From Caryophanon latum (GTDB lineage: Bacteria > Bacillota > Bacilli > Bacillales_A > Planococcaceae): a stretch of DNA of 64,000 nucleotides. The stretch spans positions 47,131 through 111,130 of the forward strand of contig NZ_MATO01000044.1 of NCBI RefSeq assembly GCF_001700325.1. Direction: 5' to 3'. A model generated the notes under the pieces. The model saw nothing but the letters and a program-made list of their open reading frames with translations, did not search any database and was not told the origin of the DNA. A program made the translations under genes and the position numbers. Positions within the stretch are counted from its first letter, which is position 1; every line of letters begins with the position of its first letter. Below are positions 27,301 to 37,064 of this stretch, one piece after another.

Positions 27301-27352
27301 AAAAAGGGCTGTCCCAAAAGTCAAAATCGACGTTTGGGCATCCCTTTCATTT
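27301..27352. terminator. Bidirectional terminator between the 106-aa gene and the CRISPR array
   Basis: GGGCTGTCCCAAAAGTC (27306-27322) pairs with GACGTTTGGGCATCCC (27329-27344). T tracts lie on both sides. On + it ends the 106-aa gene; on - it would end the CRISPR precursor transcript. The first arm resembles the terminal inverted repeat of some insertion sequences (IS1182-like), so it may be of IS origin. Confidence 0.65.
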
Positions 27353-27365
27353 TGTATAAATTGGA

Positions 27366-27394
27366 TAGGCTACACTAAGTTGGACAGATAAAAT
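27366..27394 (-). repeat. Degenerate leader-distal CRISPR repeat
   Basis: The last ten bases CAGATAAAAT are identical to the repeat and the rest has decayed (14/29 identities). It sits exactly 36 bp from the first intact repeat, the modal spacer size. Read in crRNA sense (minus), the 5' part is kept and the 3' part is lost, as is usual for the oldest repeat. Confidence 0.6.
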
Positions 27395-27430
27395 GAAAAG
27401 GATGCTCGATGTACTTGGCATCAAAGTAAA

Positions 27431-29467
27431 CTTTAAATCCCTCTTCGTTCAGATAAAATTACATTAGCACAAGGGCATCAATATATTTATTCAGACTTTA
27501 AATCCCTCTTCGTTCAGATAAAATGCGGATCTAGTCGAGTGTGACTGGATAGCAGCGATGGCTTTAAATCCCTCTTAGTTCAGATAAAATTAATCTACGC
27601 TTTTCAGAAACCTTAGCAGCACAAACCTTTAAATCCCTCTTCGTTCAGATAAAATCATTATGTATAATCTTGAAATCAGCTTTATATTTGATCTTTAAAT
27701 CCCTCTTCGTTCAGATAAAATGCAAACGTGTAGCACGTGGGAAATGGATTGTTACAACTTTAAATCCCTCTTCGTTCAGATAAAATGTTTTACACTATAC
27801 ATGTAGCAGCTACCGAGTAAGCTTTAAATCCCTCTTCGTTCAGATAAAATGTGTTTAAAGCAAAACGCAAATACTACCGACTATCTTTAAATCCCTCTTC
27901 GTTCAGATAAAATCATAGGAGGACAATAACATGGTAGTAGACATCTTTTTCTTTAAATCCCTCTTAGTTCAGATAAAATGGGCGACGCGGCGTTTTTAGT
28001 TGCGAACCAAACGGACTTTAAATCCCTCTTCGTTCAGATAAAATAATGTAAAGTCGCGCAGGCGCACGCCGCCAAGCTTCTTTAAATCCCTCTTCGTTCA
28101 GATAAAATATTTGTAAAAAAAATAAGCTTGAATGTTCCCTCGGACTTTAAATCCCTCTTCGTTCAGATAAAATGCATCAAGAAAATTTGGAGTGAAGCGC
28201 AAATCAACTTTAAATCCCTCTTCGTTCAGATAAAATGGTATTTTTGTACTCGGGTTAGCATTCACTTAAACGGCTTTAAATCCCTCTTCGTTCAGATAAA
28301 ATTTAATCAGTATCACATTAATGTCGATGAAATGCTAACTTTAAATCCCTCTTCGTTCAGATAAAATCGCAGTGAAGGGTATGAAAGTATTCACTTTGAA
28401 GGGCTTTAAATCCCTCTTCGTTCAGATAAAATGGATGCGAGCTAACTTTACAAACGGGGGAATTACCTTTAAACCCCTCTTCGTTCAGATAAAATAAAAT
28501 AGCGAAAAGTGAAACCTTGTTCACTTATTGGCTTTAAATCCCTCTTCGTTCAGATAAAATGGTTTCGGCGGTAAGGTATTTCTTTTAAGTGCAAACTTTA
28601 AATCCCTCTTCGTTCAGATAAAATGTGCCAGGCGAAAACGAATTTATATTTTACGAACACTTTAAATCCCTCTTCGTTCAGATAAAATCTACCCGTGATA
28701 AATGACTATACCGCAGCATTCATCCCTTTAAATCCCTCTTCGTTCAGATAAAATTTTACGTATTGACAACAACACGTATATGTTTCCTCACTTTAAATCC
28801 CTCTTCGTTCAGATAAAATGCGTGGCGGGTACACTCAAATGACTATCAACTTCATTCTTTAAATCCCTCTTCGTTCAGATAAAATCCGTTTGGGCAACGG
28901 TGGGCATGACGCTATCCAACTTTAAATCCCTCTTCGTTCAGATAAAATTTCCACTTGGTTTACACAAGGTGCTAGTTGACCAAACTTTAAATCCCTCTTC
29001 GTTCAGATAAAATGACGTGGAAAATACACCATCGAATATTTCAGCGCACTTTAAATCCCTCTTCGTTCAGATAAAATAGATAACTTTTCGGAATTACGGG
29101 AGCGCATTAAAGCAACTTTAAATCCCTCTTCGTTCAGATAAAATGCTTTTAGTCATACGGTTCATATAAACATTAAACACTTTAAATCCCTCTTCGTTCA
29201 GATAAAATGCAAGCAGCTCGGAGCAAATCGAAAGCGTCATGCCTTTAAATCCCTCTTCGTTCAGATAAAATAAAATACAATAAATTTAAAGTTTATAGTA
29301 GACAAACCTTTAAATCCCTCTTCGTTCAGATAAAATAAGACAACAACGGCGGCGTGGTCGTAACGGAAGAGGACTTTAAATCCCTCTTCGTTCAGATAAA
29401 ATAAATATGACACCCAAACATATCAAAATCTCTTTAATCTTTAAATCCCTCTTCGTTCAGATAAAAT
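27431..29467 (-). CRISPR. Type I-B CRISPR array, 32 repeats and 31 spacers
   Basis: The 29-bp repeat on + begins CTTTAAATCCCTCTTCG and ends TTCAGATAAAAT. Counted by hand there are 32 copies, with spacers of 34-38 bp (mostly 36). Variants: repeats at 27562 and 27951 have CTTAG for CTTCG, and the repeat at 28467 has AAACCCC for AAATCCC. In minus orientation the repeat starts ATTTTATCTG and ends GGATTTAAAG, resembling I-B repeats that end ATTGAAAC. The array is therefore read on -, with its leader beside cas2. Variants cluster away from that leader, which agrees. Confidence 0.97.
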
Positions 29468-29617
29468 AGCGGCAGAAAAACCTTTATTTACAACGTTTCT
29501 TCAACCGATTTTGCAGTAGACGTCTAATCATGTAATTTAGCATTTCTATTAAAGTCCCTGAATCCGTTGATATCACTGCGTTTTCTCGATCAATACGTTA
29601 ATTCGCCAAAATGCATT
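29468..29617 (-). promoter_or_regulatory. CRISPR leader region
   Basis: A non-coding 150-bp stretch between the last perfect repeat and cas2. By orientation it should hold the array promoter and the Cas1-Cas2 integration signals. No clear -35/-10 pair could be assigned by eye. Confidence 0.5.
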
Positions 29618-29881
29618 TTAAAAAAAGATATCCATATCGCCTTTTTCCGCGCCTACAAATGTTTTTTTCAAATGCTTTGGATTTTCCACTACATAGTAAT
29701 ATAAACTATCTACTTCTTGATCAATAATGCTTTCTACTTCACTTTTACATTTCATAAATTGCGTTTTCGTTATTTCGCCTTCAAACACTGAATTTTGAGT
29801 CCACGTTAAATATTCCTTCAGCTTTTTGCACACTTTATTTACACGTTTGACGTTAACGTCGTACGTAATAATGACGAACAT
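29618..29881 (-). CDS. cas2: CRISPR-associated endonuclease Cas2
   Basis: An 87-aa subunit of the Cas1-Cas2 spacer integrase. Starts at MFVIITYDVN with GGTGGTGATTGGA upstream; the frame is open further up into the end of cas1, but MFVIITYDV is the family N-terminus. It has the ferredoxin-like fold, with the Asp of YDV at the end of strand 1 and the motif YLTWTQNSVFEG. It is the last cas gene before the array. The ATG is 5 nt past the cas1 stop. Confidence 0.95.
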   Translation of the reverse strand: MFVIITYDVNVKRVNKVCKKLKEYLTWTQNSVFEGEITKTQFMKCKSEVESIIDQEVDSLYYYVVENPKHLKKTFVGAEKGDMDIFF

Positions 29882-29886
29882 TCCAA

Positions 29887-30873
29887 TCACCACCAAGCTT
29901 GTAATGGTTTATACGGTACATCACCGATTACATGTTTAATGAGCTTATAACATTCTAAGCGAATAAAATAACGATAGCTTACATTCCTTTTAAGCTGTCT
30001 ATGCTTAATGGAATCCGTTAACTTTTTATCAAAGGCAGCTATAAATATTTTCTTTCCTTCTTCATTTAAATATACCATGCCTTCGTGATCATCAAAATGC
30101 TTCGGTTGAATTTTTTTCGTATTCACTAACGATACAATCAATGGATCAACAAATAACGGTTTAAAGATTTCTGCTATATCTAAGCTCAATGAAAAACGTT
30201 TTTGAGATGGTTCATGCAAATAACTGACGGTCGGATTTAATTGTGTTTTGTACATTTCACTTAATACAGTTGTATACATTAACGTATTTCCAAACGATAT
30301 TAAAGCATTAAATGGATCTCTTGGTGGGCGTTTTGTTCGCTCAGTAAAATAAAATTCTGGCAAAATCATTTCATTCAATGTACGGTAATACTGTTGACGC
30401 ATCATGCCTTCAATGCCCATTAATTGTTGAACATCATTTGCTTTTGCTATTTGTTTTTGTAACGTCATGATTTCTTTTACAAATTCAGAATGCATATTAT
30501 TCTTCTTTCGATTAAATCGAATCATATGGAAAGCTGCTGACTTGACAAAAGCACGTGCAAGTACCATACGCTTTTCATTGTCTAAGTAGTGCTCACTTTG
30601 TCTCACTGTCACAATGCCAGAAACTTTTTGCTCCCTCGGCACAAAACTACCTGTATAAAACCCATAGTAATTATAGCAATGAACAAATACTTCTTTTTGC
30701 CCCATGTAATTCAAAAAAGATGTATTTAAATTGACTTCTCCAAAGAGATGTAGATTTTCAATTTGTTCAATTGGCAAAGGACGTTTTTTATCATCTACCT
30801 CCGAAATCAAGTAAATCGTATTATCTTTTCGTTTCACCGTTCCATTAGAAAACATAAAAATATCACGTTGCAT
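29887..30873 (-). CDS. cas1: CRISPR-associated integrase Cas1 (type I-B)
   Basis: A 328-aa catalytic subunit of the spacer-acquisition complex. The ATG at 30873 (MQRDIFMFSNGTVKRKDNTI) is 6 nt after GAGGAGG. Active-site residues are recognisable: Glu in MGIEGMMRQQYY, His in VSYLHEPSQKRFSL and Asp in LSLDIAEIFKPLFVD. It belongs to the type I-B Cas1 subgroup by its N-terminus. It overlaps the end of cas4 by 11 bp and is followed by cas2. Confidence 0.96.
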   Translation of the reverse strand: MQRDIFMFSNGTVKRKDNTIYLISEVDDKKRPLPIEQIENLHLFGEVNLNTSFLNYMGQKEVFVHCYNYYGFYTGSFVPREQKVSGIVTVRQSEHYLDNEKRMVLARAFVKSAAFHMIRFNRKKNNMHSEFVKEIMTLQKQIAKANDVQQLMGIEGMMRQQYYRTLNEMILPEFYFTERTKRPPRDPFNALISFGNTLMYTTVLSEMYKTQLNPTVSYLHEPSQKRFSLSLDIAEIFKPLFVDPLIVSLVNTKKIQPKHFDDHEGMVYLNEEGKKIFIAAFDKKLTDSIKHRQLKRNVSYRYFIRLECYKLIKHVIGDVPYKPLQAWW

Positions 30874-31369
30874 CTGCATCCTCCTCTGTAATGAAACAGA
30901 AATCAAAGTACGCACAGCTTTTACAATACGGAAGCTTTTTAAATTTCGGCGCGAATTGTGATTTTAAAATGGAATGTATGTCGGCAATTTTTCTTTTAAG
31001 TTGTCGTTCCTTTTCTTCTGTTAACGTAACTTCTACAACCTTTTTTTCCTTCGTATAAGCAATTTTCCCACGCTTTTCAATCCCTTTTTGCTTTAACAAA
31101 TATAAGTAATACAGCAATTGCCATTCATCTACACGCTGCATTTTACTCGACAGCTTTGTTTCTTGAACAAATTCTCCATCGATCACATCAATGACTGCTT
31201 CATCAATCGCTAGTTCCTTTTCTTTACGAGCATACGACGATTCATGCAGTAATGTCCCCTCTATTACGCGTTCATGCTCGGTTTCAAATCCAATTTGCTT
31301 ACTATATAGCCATAACTTCCGTTTACAAACTTCATAGTACTGTATATGCAAACCACCTATACTGTGCAA
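30863..31369 (-). CDS. cas4: CRISPR-associated exonuclease Cas4
   Basis: A 168-aa RecB-like nuclease with a 4Fe-4S cluster that trims and selects PAM-bearing prespacers. The cluster cysteines are one near the N-terminus (YYEVCKRKLW) and three at the C-terminus (PYCKSCAYFDFC). A PD-(D/E)XK core is suggested by IDVIDGEFVQETKLSS and by DEWQLLYYLYLL (QxxxY motif). Length is normal. It starts 12 nt after the stop of cas3. Confidence 0.95.
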   Translation of the reverse strand: MHSIGGLHIQYYEVCKRKLWLYSKQIGFETEHERVIEGTLLHESSYARKEKELAIDEAVIDVIDGEFVQETKLSSKMQRVDEWQLLYYLYLLKQKGIEKRGKIAYTKEKKVVEVTLTEEKERQLKRKIADIHSILKSQFAPKFKKLPYCKSCAYFDFCFITEEDADAT

Positions 31370-31381
31370 TGGAAATCCTCC

Positions 31382-33703
31382 TTAGCAAAAGTTATCAAAT
31401 TTTTCATCTAACGTTAATTCTAAGCCACGTTCTTCACTGTATGATACATCAGTTGAATATCGGATGTGTGCAAAATCTCGGTGGTCAAACGTACCTACCG
31501 AATAACGCTCCTTTTCCGCTGTGAATTTTAAACGATATGGATTAACTGAAACTGTATATTGCTCAATTTGTAAACGCAATTTTTTTCGTAATTTACTTTT
31601 CTCTATCGCATCAATCTCTTTCGGAATTTGCTCATATTGTTCAATTAAATCCATGACAATTTCATAATTCTCTCTTCCTGGCACTAGCAGACAAGACTGA
31701 ATACCTCTTAAAATTTCTTGCGCTTGTGCTTTTTTAAGTTCAAATGCACGCATGCTTTCCAATTCTTTATTCGCCAGTTCAAATTTTTGAAGATAGTCTG
31801 TTCCAGCTAGTTCTTTCCTACTAAACGTTTGTGACACAATTTCTATCTTCTCTAATTCGCCGATTAATTCACCATCGAATGCTGACAATTTTTTTAATCC
31901 ATTTTCAACAATGACACGCTCGTAAATCTTATTAATACCCGATACTTCATCTAAATCAGTAAAAATAAAAACATTTGGCGTAGCTGGCACTTCTCCGTTA
32001 AAACGCAGCCCTTTTCGATTGCATCGTCCGAAACGTTGGAATAGCGCATCTGGTGTCGCCGCTTCCGTAAACAAATAGTCAAAATCTACATCAAGCGATG
32101 CCTCAACGATTTGAGTTGTAACCCACACACCGGATGTAGTGTTATTTAATTGAGCAAATTCTTTAATTTCCTTTTCTTTAGGTGAACGGTCTTTTTGTAT
32201 AAACTGGCTATGCAATAAATGCCGCTTGTCACTTTGTAGCTCCTTTGTCAGTCGGTCATATACTGCAAGTGCTTGTTTCACTGTATTCACAACGACTAAC
32301 ACTTTCGCTGATTTCGCCAATGCACTAATTTGTTCAATGCTATCTTCTATCGTCGTGCATAATTGTATACGATGTCTTCTTGGCATTTCCTTATGTTGTT
32401 CACGATCATCTGGAATAAGCATCGTTTCAACGAGTGTATTGTCATCTAATAATCCTTTATTTCGTAGCTCGTCTAAGAAAATTTCAGGTAAAGTAGCAGT
32501 CATAATCATCCATTGTCCGCCTAGCTGATGAATCAATTCTAAACCTCTAATTAAAATCGCTACTATATGAGCATCATAAGCTTGAATTTCATCGATAACG
32601 ACTTTAGAATACGCCAATGTAGCAAGCTCTGTTTCAAACCCTCTATATAACAACGGGAATTTAAATAATTGGTCGATTGTCGACAACGTTAATTTTTTTG
32701 CCAACAATCGAGTATGATCCGTCAAAACAATCGATTGTTCAAACGAATCGACTTCGTTAGTAACACTTAGTAAATGATCTAACGCCGCTGAATGCAGCAA
32801 CCCTGTACTTTTAAAATGAATGCCTTTGTCTCCTCGAATACGGTTATACATCGCATTCAAACTAGCACGCAATGGTAGCGTAAAGAATCCTTTTTTCTTA
32901 CCAATCCATAAAAGCGCCGCCTCTGTTTTACCACTACCTGTTTGAGCGATTAGCACAATATTTTTATGTTGGTTGTTATACGTAAAATGTTGTAATGGTC
33001 GAAGTGTATAATTGCTTTCTAAATAAGCTTTCGTATACTCCGCTACATCACTTTCCACATCTTCTTCAACGTAACGTGAAACATCTTCGCCTTTTCTTTT
33101 AGCAGAAGCAGCATGGTCTGCTCTTTGTAGCAAACCTTTCACTAAAATATATTTATACCAATGTGATTGTTCAAATTTAGAAATAGTAAATTCTCGACTA
33201 CATAATGCGCCAACAGAACGATTATTTACTTTTTCTGGAACATCAAAAGGCAATTGTATCTCTCGTTGTATTACTTTCACATGTTTTGCCATGTAGTCAT
33301 TATAAAAACGTTTAATGATATCGTCTTTAGGTTGTATGTCTCGTTCATGATGAAAACCGACAGCGAGTACGACAATCTCCGCATCCTCTTTTGAATACAT
33401 TTTTTTCAATTCATGATATGGGATAATGCTCGTAGACAAATAATTGTGTGGATAGTTACTTTCCGTTATGCGCTTTTGCCCTTTATCAATGGACGCTCGA
33501 ATCACTTGCTGAAAACTATCGCTATATTTCCCTAAATCATGATAAAGTGCCGCAATTTCGATTAACTCAAAATCTGACGGTGTAAAAATAGAAATCTCAT
33601 GACCGTAGCTTTTCACAAGGCATTGCACAGCTTCTACAACATCTGACGTATGCTCTGCAATCGTTAGGACATCTGGTTTCGATTTTGCATAATACAAGTG
33701 CAT
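31382..33703 (-). CDS. cas3: CRISPR-associated nuclease/helicase Cas3
   Basis: A 773-aa effector that degrades target DNA after Cascade binding. The N-terminal HD nuclease has His in TIAEHTSDVVE and the HD pair in ALYHDLGKYSDSFQ, then GFHHERD. The C-terminal superfamily 2 helicase has Walker A AQTGSGKTEAALLW, the Walker B variant VIDEIQAYD, ATLP (motif III), QIVEASLDVDFD (motif V) and QRFGRCNRKG (motif VI). It is full length with all motifs intact. It begins 7 nt after the cas5 stop. Confidence 0.96.
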   Translation of the reverse strand: MHLYYAKSKPDVLTIAEHTSDVVEAVQCLVKSYGHEISIFTPSDFELIEIAALYHDLGKYSDSFQQVIRASIDKGQKRITESNYPHNYLSTSIIPYHELKKMYSKEDAEIVVLAVGFHHERDIQPKDDIIKRFYNDYMAKHVKVIQREIQLPFDVPEKVNNRSVGALCSREFTISKFEQSHWYKYILVKGLLQRADHAASAKRKGEDVSRYVEEDVESDVAEYTKAYLESNYTLRPLQHFTYNNQHKNIVLIAQTGSGKTEAALLWIGKKKGFFTLPLRASLNAMYNRIRGDKGIHFKSTGLLHSAALDHLLSVTNEVDSFEQSIVLTDHTRLLAKKLTLSTIDQLFKFPLLYRGFETELATLAYSKVVIDEIQAYDAHIVAILIRGLELIHQLGGQWMIMTATLPEIFLDELRNKGLLDDNTLVETMLIPDDREQHKEMPRRHRIQLCTTIEDSIEQISALAKSAKVLVVVNTVKQALAVYDRLTKELQSDKRHLLHSQFIQKDRSPKEKEIKEFAQLNNTTSGVWVTTQIVEASLDVDFDYLFTEAATPDALFQRFGRCNRKGLRFNGEVPATPNVFIFTDLDEVSGINKIYERVIVENGLKKLSAFDGELIGELEKIEIVSQTFSRKELAGTDYLQKFELANKELESMRAFELKKAQAQEILRGIQSCLLVPGRENYEIVMDLIEQYEQIPKEIDAIEKSKLRKKLRLQIEQYTVSVNPYRLKFTAEKERYSVGTFDHRDFAHIRYSTDVSYSEERGLELTLDEKFDNFC

Positions 33704-33710
33704 GGAAATT

Positions 33711-34418
33711 TTATCCTTTCATTAAGAAAATACTATAGCTGCCATCCGTTAAAATACACGATTCGTCATCAATTGATGTATGCTCTGGCACGTACATTGC
33801 GACCGTATAATCCCATTCACGTCTACCATTCAAAATTGTATACTTTCGAGGTAATCGATACTGCGCGAAATGATTCGTAATAACAATTGTCTCCTCATAC
33901 TCTACTGGTACGTATTGGTTGTAAACAGTTGCTTCAAAAATTTCTTCACTCGCTTCAACAAAACACACTTCATCAATTCTCACTAAATCTTCCCAGCGTC
34001 CTAAACTAAGCGTCGTATTCAAATGATGTAGCTTGTCATACAAAGCATGGAGGACAGCATCTGCTGCCTCCACATGAATAACATGCTCCACATTAAACAG
34101 TAAATGCTGATACATCGGCATCGTGGAATATAAACTTGTATTTGGTTCTGGTTCTTCTCGTAAACCAGCTGTCGTCACGATTTGTGGTACTTCGACTTTC
34201 TTGTATATATATTTTTTTTGATAGTCAATAACAAAGCTTTCTGATCGACCTTGAATCGAAATGTTCATCGGGATGTATTCTTTTGCGTCAAGTACAGCAT
34301 GCAGCATACCTTTCACCGTCGAAAATGGTGCTAACGGAAACGTTTCTCCGACTTTAAATGCAAATGGTTTTAAATAACAAGCAGTTTCCTGAAAAATTTT
34401 AAGCCTTAACAATTTCAT
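33711..34418 (-). CDS. cas5: Cascade subunit Cas5 (type I-B)
   Basis: A 235-aa protein that caps the crRNA 5' handle in Cascade. The start MKLLRLKIFQETACYL is 6 nt after GAGG; an ATG four codons upstream is less well placed. The RAMP pattern at the start and the segment PLAPFSTVKGMLHAVL match the Cas5t/Cas5h group. It overlaps the end of cas7 by 20 bp, implying tight coupling of the two subunits. Confidence 0.93.
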   Translation of the reverse strand: MKLLRLKIFQETACYLKPFAFKVGETFPLAPFSTVKGMLHAVLDAKEYIPMNISIQGRSESFVIDYQKKYIYKKVEVPQIVTTAGLREEPEPNTSLYSTMPMYQHLLFNVEHVIHVEAADAVLHALYDKLHHLNTTLSLGRWEDLVRIDEVCFVEASEEIFEATVYNQYVPVEYEETIVITNHFAQYRLPRKYTILNGRREWDYTVAMYVPEHTSIDDESCILTDGSYSIFLMKG

Positions 34419-35298
34419 AAGAAACCTCATAATAATTCGCTACTGCTTTAATCATTTCTTGGAAGAACGTTTCAACTGATCCTACTGCCGGCAAAGCTGC
34501 TTGTATCGCGTCTTCGTTCGTAAATGTTCCGCTCGTTAAGCCTACTTTTGTAAATTGTTTCATCGCTTCCCCGCCGAATGTAAATTCCATCGTGTCAACA
34601 AGAGAATCTACTTTGAGATTTTTACCTTCTAATTGAACGCGCCCTTGGAAAAACGGATTAGCTACTGGGTACACACCACCAATAACAAACAACGGTGTTA
34701 AGTTTTCTTGACGACCTCGAATGTTGCGAGAAAGCAGCTTTAAAATGTCCAGTAATTGATGGATACGTGTAAAACGTTCCTCGTTCGAAAGTTCAATCGC
34801 ATTATTGGCATCCACACCGACTTTATCCAAATCAATCGTAATCGTATACGTGTAGTAGCTTACGTGATTTTCAATATTAGCTAAGTTAGCCGTTTCACCT
34901 AATCGCTCTGCTAAACCCATATTCGTTAAAAATTCCATATCTCCGTTGTACGGCTCTAATGCAATTGCATGGCTTAAACGTACTGTTGCTGGACGTTTTA
35001 AAGATTTCTTTCCTGTTTTTAAATACCCAAATAAATCCATCTCTACAGAATCTTCAATTGTTAATTCATCTTTAAACTGAACTGTTCCTTTTTGTTTAGA
35101 CACCGTATTTAAGTTCCAACCAAATAGTTCATTACCTAATCGCACGACGTCATAACGAATTGCTTGGCGTGATGCAAATGTGTACGTATTCCCATCTGCA
35201 CGATTAAATTTTTTCAACTCTGAAATATTCGAAAACCCTTCTCCGTAATTTAAAGAACCTGCTTCCATAACAGCTGTAAATGTTAATGTTTTGCTCAT
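34399..35298 (-). CDS. cas7: Cascade backbone subunit Cas7 (Cst2/DevR family)
   Basis: A 299-aa protein forming the helical crRNA-binding backbone. MSKTLTFTAVMEAGSLNYGEG, ASRQAIRYDVVRLG and the C-terminal GLTSG loop are typical of the Cst2/DevR-type Cas7 of subtype I-B. RAMP-fold strands are seen in the middle (YTYTITIDLDKVG). The start overlaps the end of cas8 by 4 bp (ATGA). Confidence 0.95.
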   Translation of the reverse strand: MSKTLTFTAVMEAGSLNYGEGFSNISELKKFNRADGNTYTFASRQAIRYDVVRLGNELFGWNLNTVSKQKGTVQFKDELTIEDSVEMDLFGYLKTGKKSLKRPATVRLSHAIALEPYNGDMEFLTNMGLAERLGETANLANIENHVSYYTYTITIDLDKVGVDANNAIELSNEERFTRIHQLLDILKLLSRNIRGRQENLTPLFVIGGVYPVANPFFQGRVQLEGKNLKVDSLVDTMEFTFGGEAMKQFTKVGLTSGTFTNEDAIQAALPAVGSVETFFQEMIKAVANYYEVSYEIVKA

Positions 35299-37064
35299 GA
35301 TTTTACTTCCTCCGTTTTTTCTTTGACTTCGTACTGAGACATTAAGCCAGCGATAAATGCTAATGACATTGTGGCAAATTCGTGATCGGTTACGGCTTTG
35401 TGATCTAACAAACTAGTGAATTCTTTGCTAATCGGTTTACTAGCTGATAAATGTAAACGTAATACCGTATCGAAAAACACTTGACGATTACCACCTTTTG
35501 CTGCGTTCAGTAGACGATACGAAATCGTTGCTAATTTTTTTTCATTCGGTGCTCTATAATCGTCACCTTCAGATTTCTTTTGAGTAAAATATTTATTGAT
35601 GCTTTGACCGCGTCCATACATGCGATCCGTTAATGTTTTTTGATCCACTATGTTCCCTCCATTTGAAATCAACTCTCGTAAATTTAAAGCCATCTTGATG
35701 CCATTATAATATCCTGAATTTTCAGTGATTTTATTACGTAGTTCTTCAAAGATGAGCGCTTTCGTGTCCCCATTGCGTAATGACTGATGTACGAGTTGCT
35801 CTCTAAAGGACACTGGAAATACTTTATTAAGATTGAATTGCTTGGGATGCTCCACTAACGCGGTTATAAATGCATCATTCACAACGCGGTACTCTAACAA
35901 TGTTTTTTTCGCTTGGCTATATGTAATCCATTCAATGAGCACCGTTATGCTTTTTCTTTCGTTTTCCACCTGTGCTATTTTTTCATGGCTACTGATTAAC
36001 GCGTTCCCAAACAATTTATCTTTACTTAACGATTGCATAAAGGCATCATTGCGTCGTTTCGTTTCCATACAGTCTCCTTCGATATGCAGGAAGCCATAAA
36101 CAAATTGCTCTTCTCGACCAATCATTTTTTTATAGCTCACACATCCGAGTGGTGAAAGAAATAATAAAACGCGTGCTAGCTTACTAATTACAGGCGCGTT
36201 TTTACGCTGTCCGTCATAAAAATCATTTGCACTATTGGACGCAAGCGGCATAAACATCATTTCTTCATAAGCGAGCGTTCCCCATTGCCCTTCAATCCCA
36301 CTACAATTTGGAAGTGTATAAAAATAAGAAAAATCCATTTTCGTTGCCTTCTTATTTTTCTTTTTCCATTCTACCGCTAAATCACATTCGCTTTCCTGAA
36401 CGAGTTTCCATGCCTGTTCCTCATCTTGATTTTGAATACATTCCTGCATCTTCAACTCAAATACGACAGGCTCAATAAAATCTTTACGAAATAATGCAAT
36501 TTGTTCCTTATAACTTAACGTATTTTTCGTCACATTCAAGAACGATACTTGTCCACCTGAATTTGCTAACAAAGTTGCTTTTACAACATTCAACGTTAGT
36601 TTTTGATCAATTTCTCGTTGCTTTAATAGCTCAATTGCTTTAGAAATATATAAATTTAATTTCTCTAACGTCATTTCCTTAATCGCCGTATTTATATTTA
36701 ATAACAATTCGGTTACTTCATCTTGATAATCTGGGAAGTATTTAGCGACGCGCTCTAAACCATCCTTTACTGTAGACTTAATGATATCGCTATGGAATTT
36801 ATATCCCTCTTTTTTCTTTGCTTCAGCTTCTTCCATGTTGAAACTTAATTTTTGTAATGCACGTTTCAACTGCTCTTCTCGTTTATTACCCATGCTATAC
36901 GTGTTGATTAAATAATCAAACAGACGCTCTGGTAATGACTCAATCCATTCAGTCGGTATATCGAGCAAATTCGCTTTATAAGTAATTTGTTTTTCTGTAT
37001 CCATTCTTAAAAGAGCTGTTGCCCCCATAGAAAACGGCCAATCATTGATTAACACTTTAACCAT
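35295..37064 (-). CDS. cas8b: Cascade large subunit Cas8b (Cst1-like)
   Basis: A 589-aa protein starting at MVKVLINDWPFSMGATALLR, with GGAGGT 8 nt upstream. By position between cas6 and cas7 and by the N-terminal INDW-F-MGA pattern it is the I-B large subunit, which recognises the PAM and recruits Cas3. Sequence conservation in this family is low, so the call rests mainly on operon order, size and the N-terminus. Four cysteines fall at about 239-339 without an obvious CxxC knuckle. It overlaps cas6 by 8 bp. Confidence 0.9.
   Translation of the reverse strand: MVKVLINDWPFSMGATALLRMDTEKQITYKANLLDIPTEWIESLPERLFDYLINTYSMGNKREEQLKRALQKLSFNMEEAEAKKKEGYKFHSDIIKSTVKDGLERVAKYFPDYQDEVTELLLNINTAIKEMTLEKLNLYISKAIELLKQREIDQKLTLNVVKATLLANSGGQVSFLNVTKNTLSYKEQIALFRKDFIEPVVFELKMQECIQNQDEEQAWKLVQESECDLAVEWKKKNKKATKMDFSYFYTLPNCSGIEGQWGTLAYEEMMFMPLASNSANDFYDGQRKNAPVISKLARVLLFLSPLGCVSYKKMIGREEQFVYGFLHIEGDCMETKRRNDAFMQSLSKDKLFGNALISSHEKIAQVENERKSITVLIEWITYSQAKKTLLEYRVVNDAFITALVEHPKQFNLNKVFPVSFREQLVHQSLRNGDTKALIFEELRNKITENSGYYNGIKMALNLRELISNGGNIVDQKTLTDRMYGRGQSINKYFTQKKSEGDDYRAPNEKKLATISYRLLNAAKGGNRQVFFDTVLRLHLSASKPISKEFTSLLDHKAVTDHEFATMSLAFIAGLMSQYEVKEKTEEVKS

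Noticed and set aside
27301..27430. An insertion sequence between the 106-aa gene and the array
   Set aside because: Only one IS-like arm is present, and it forms part of a terminator hairpin; no transposase or second end is visible.
28128..28364. An open frame running through CRISPR repeats and spacers
   Set aside because: It arises only because the 29-bp repeat lacks stops in one frame; the translated text repeats FKSLFVQIK.
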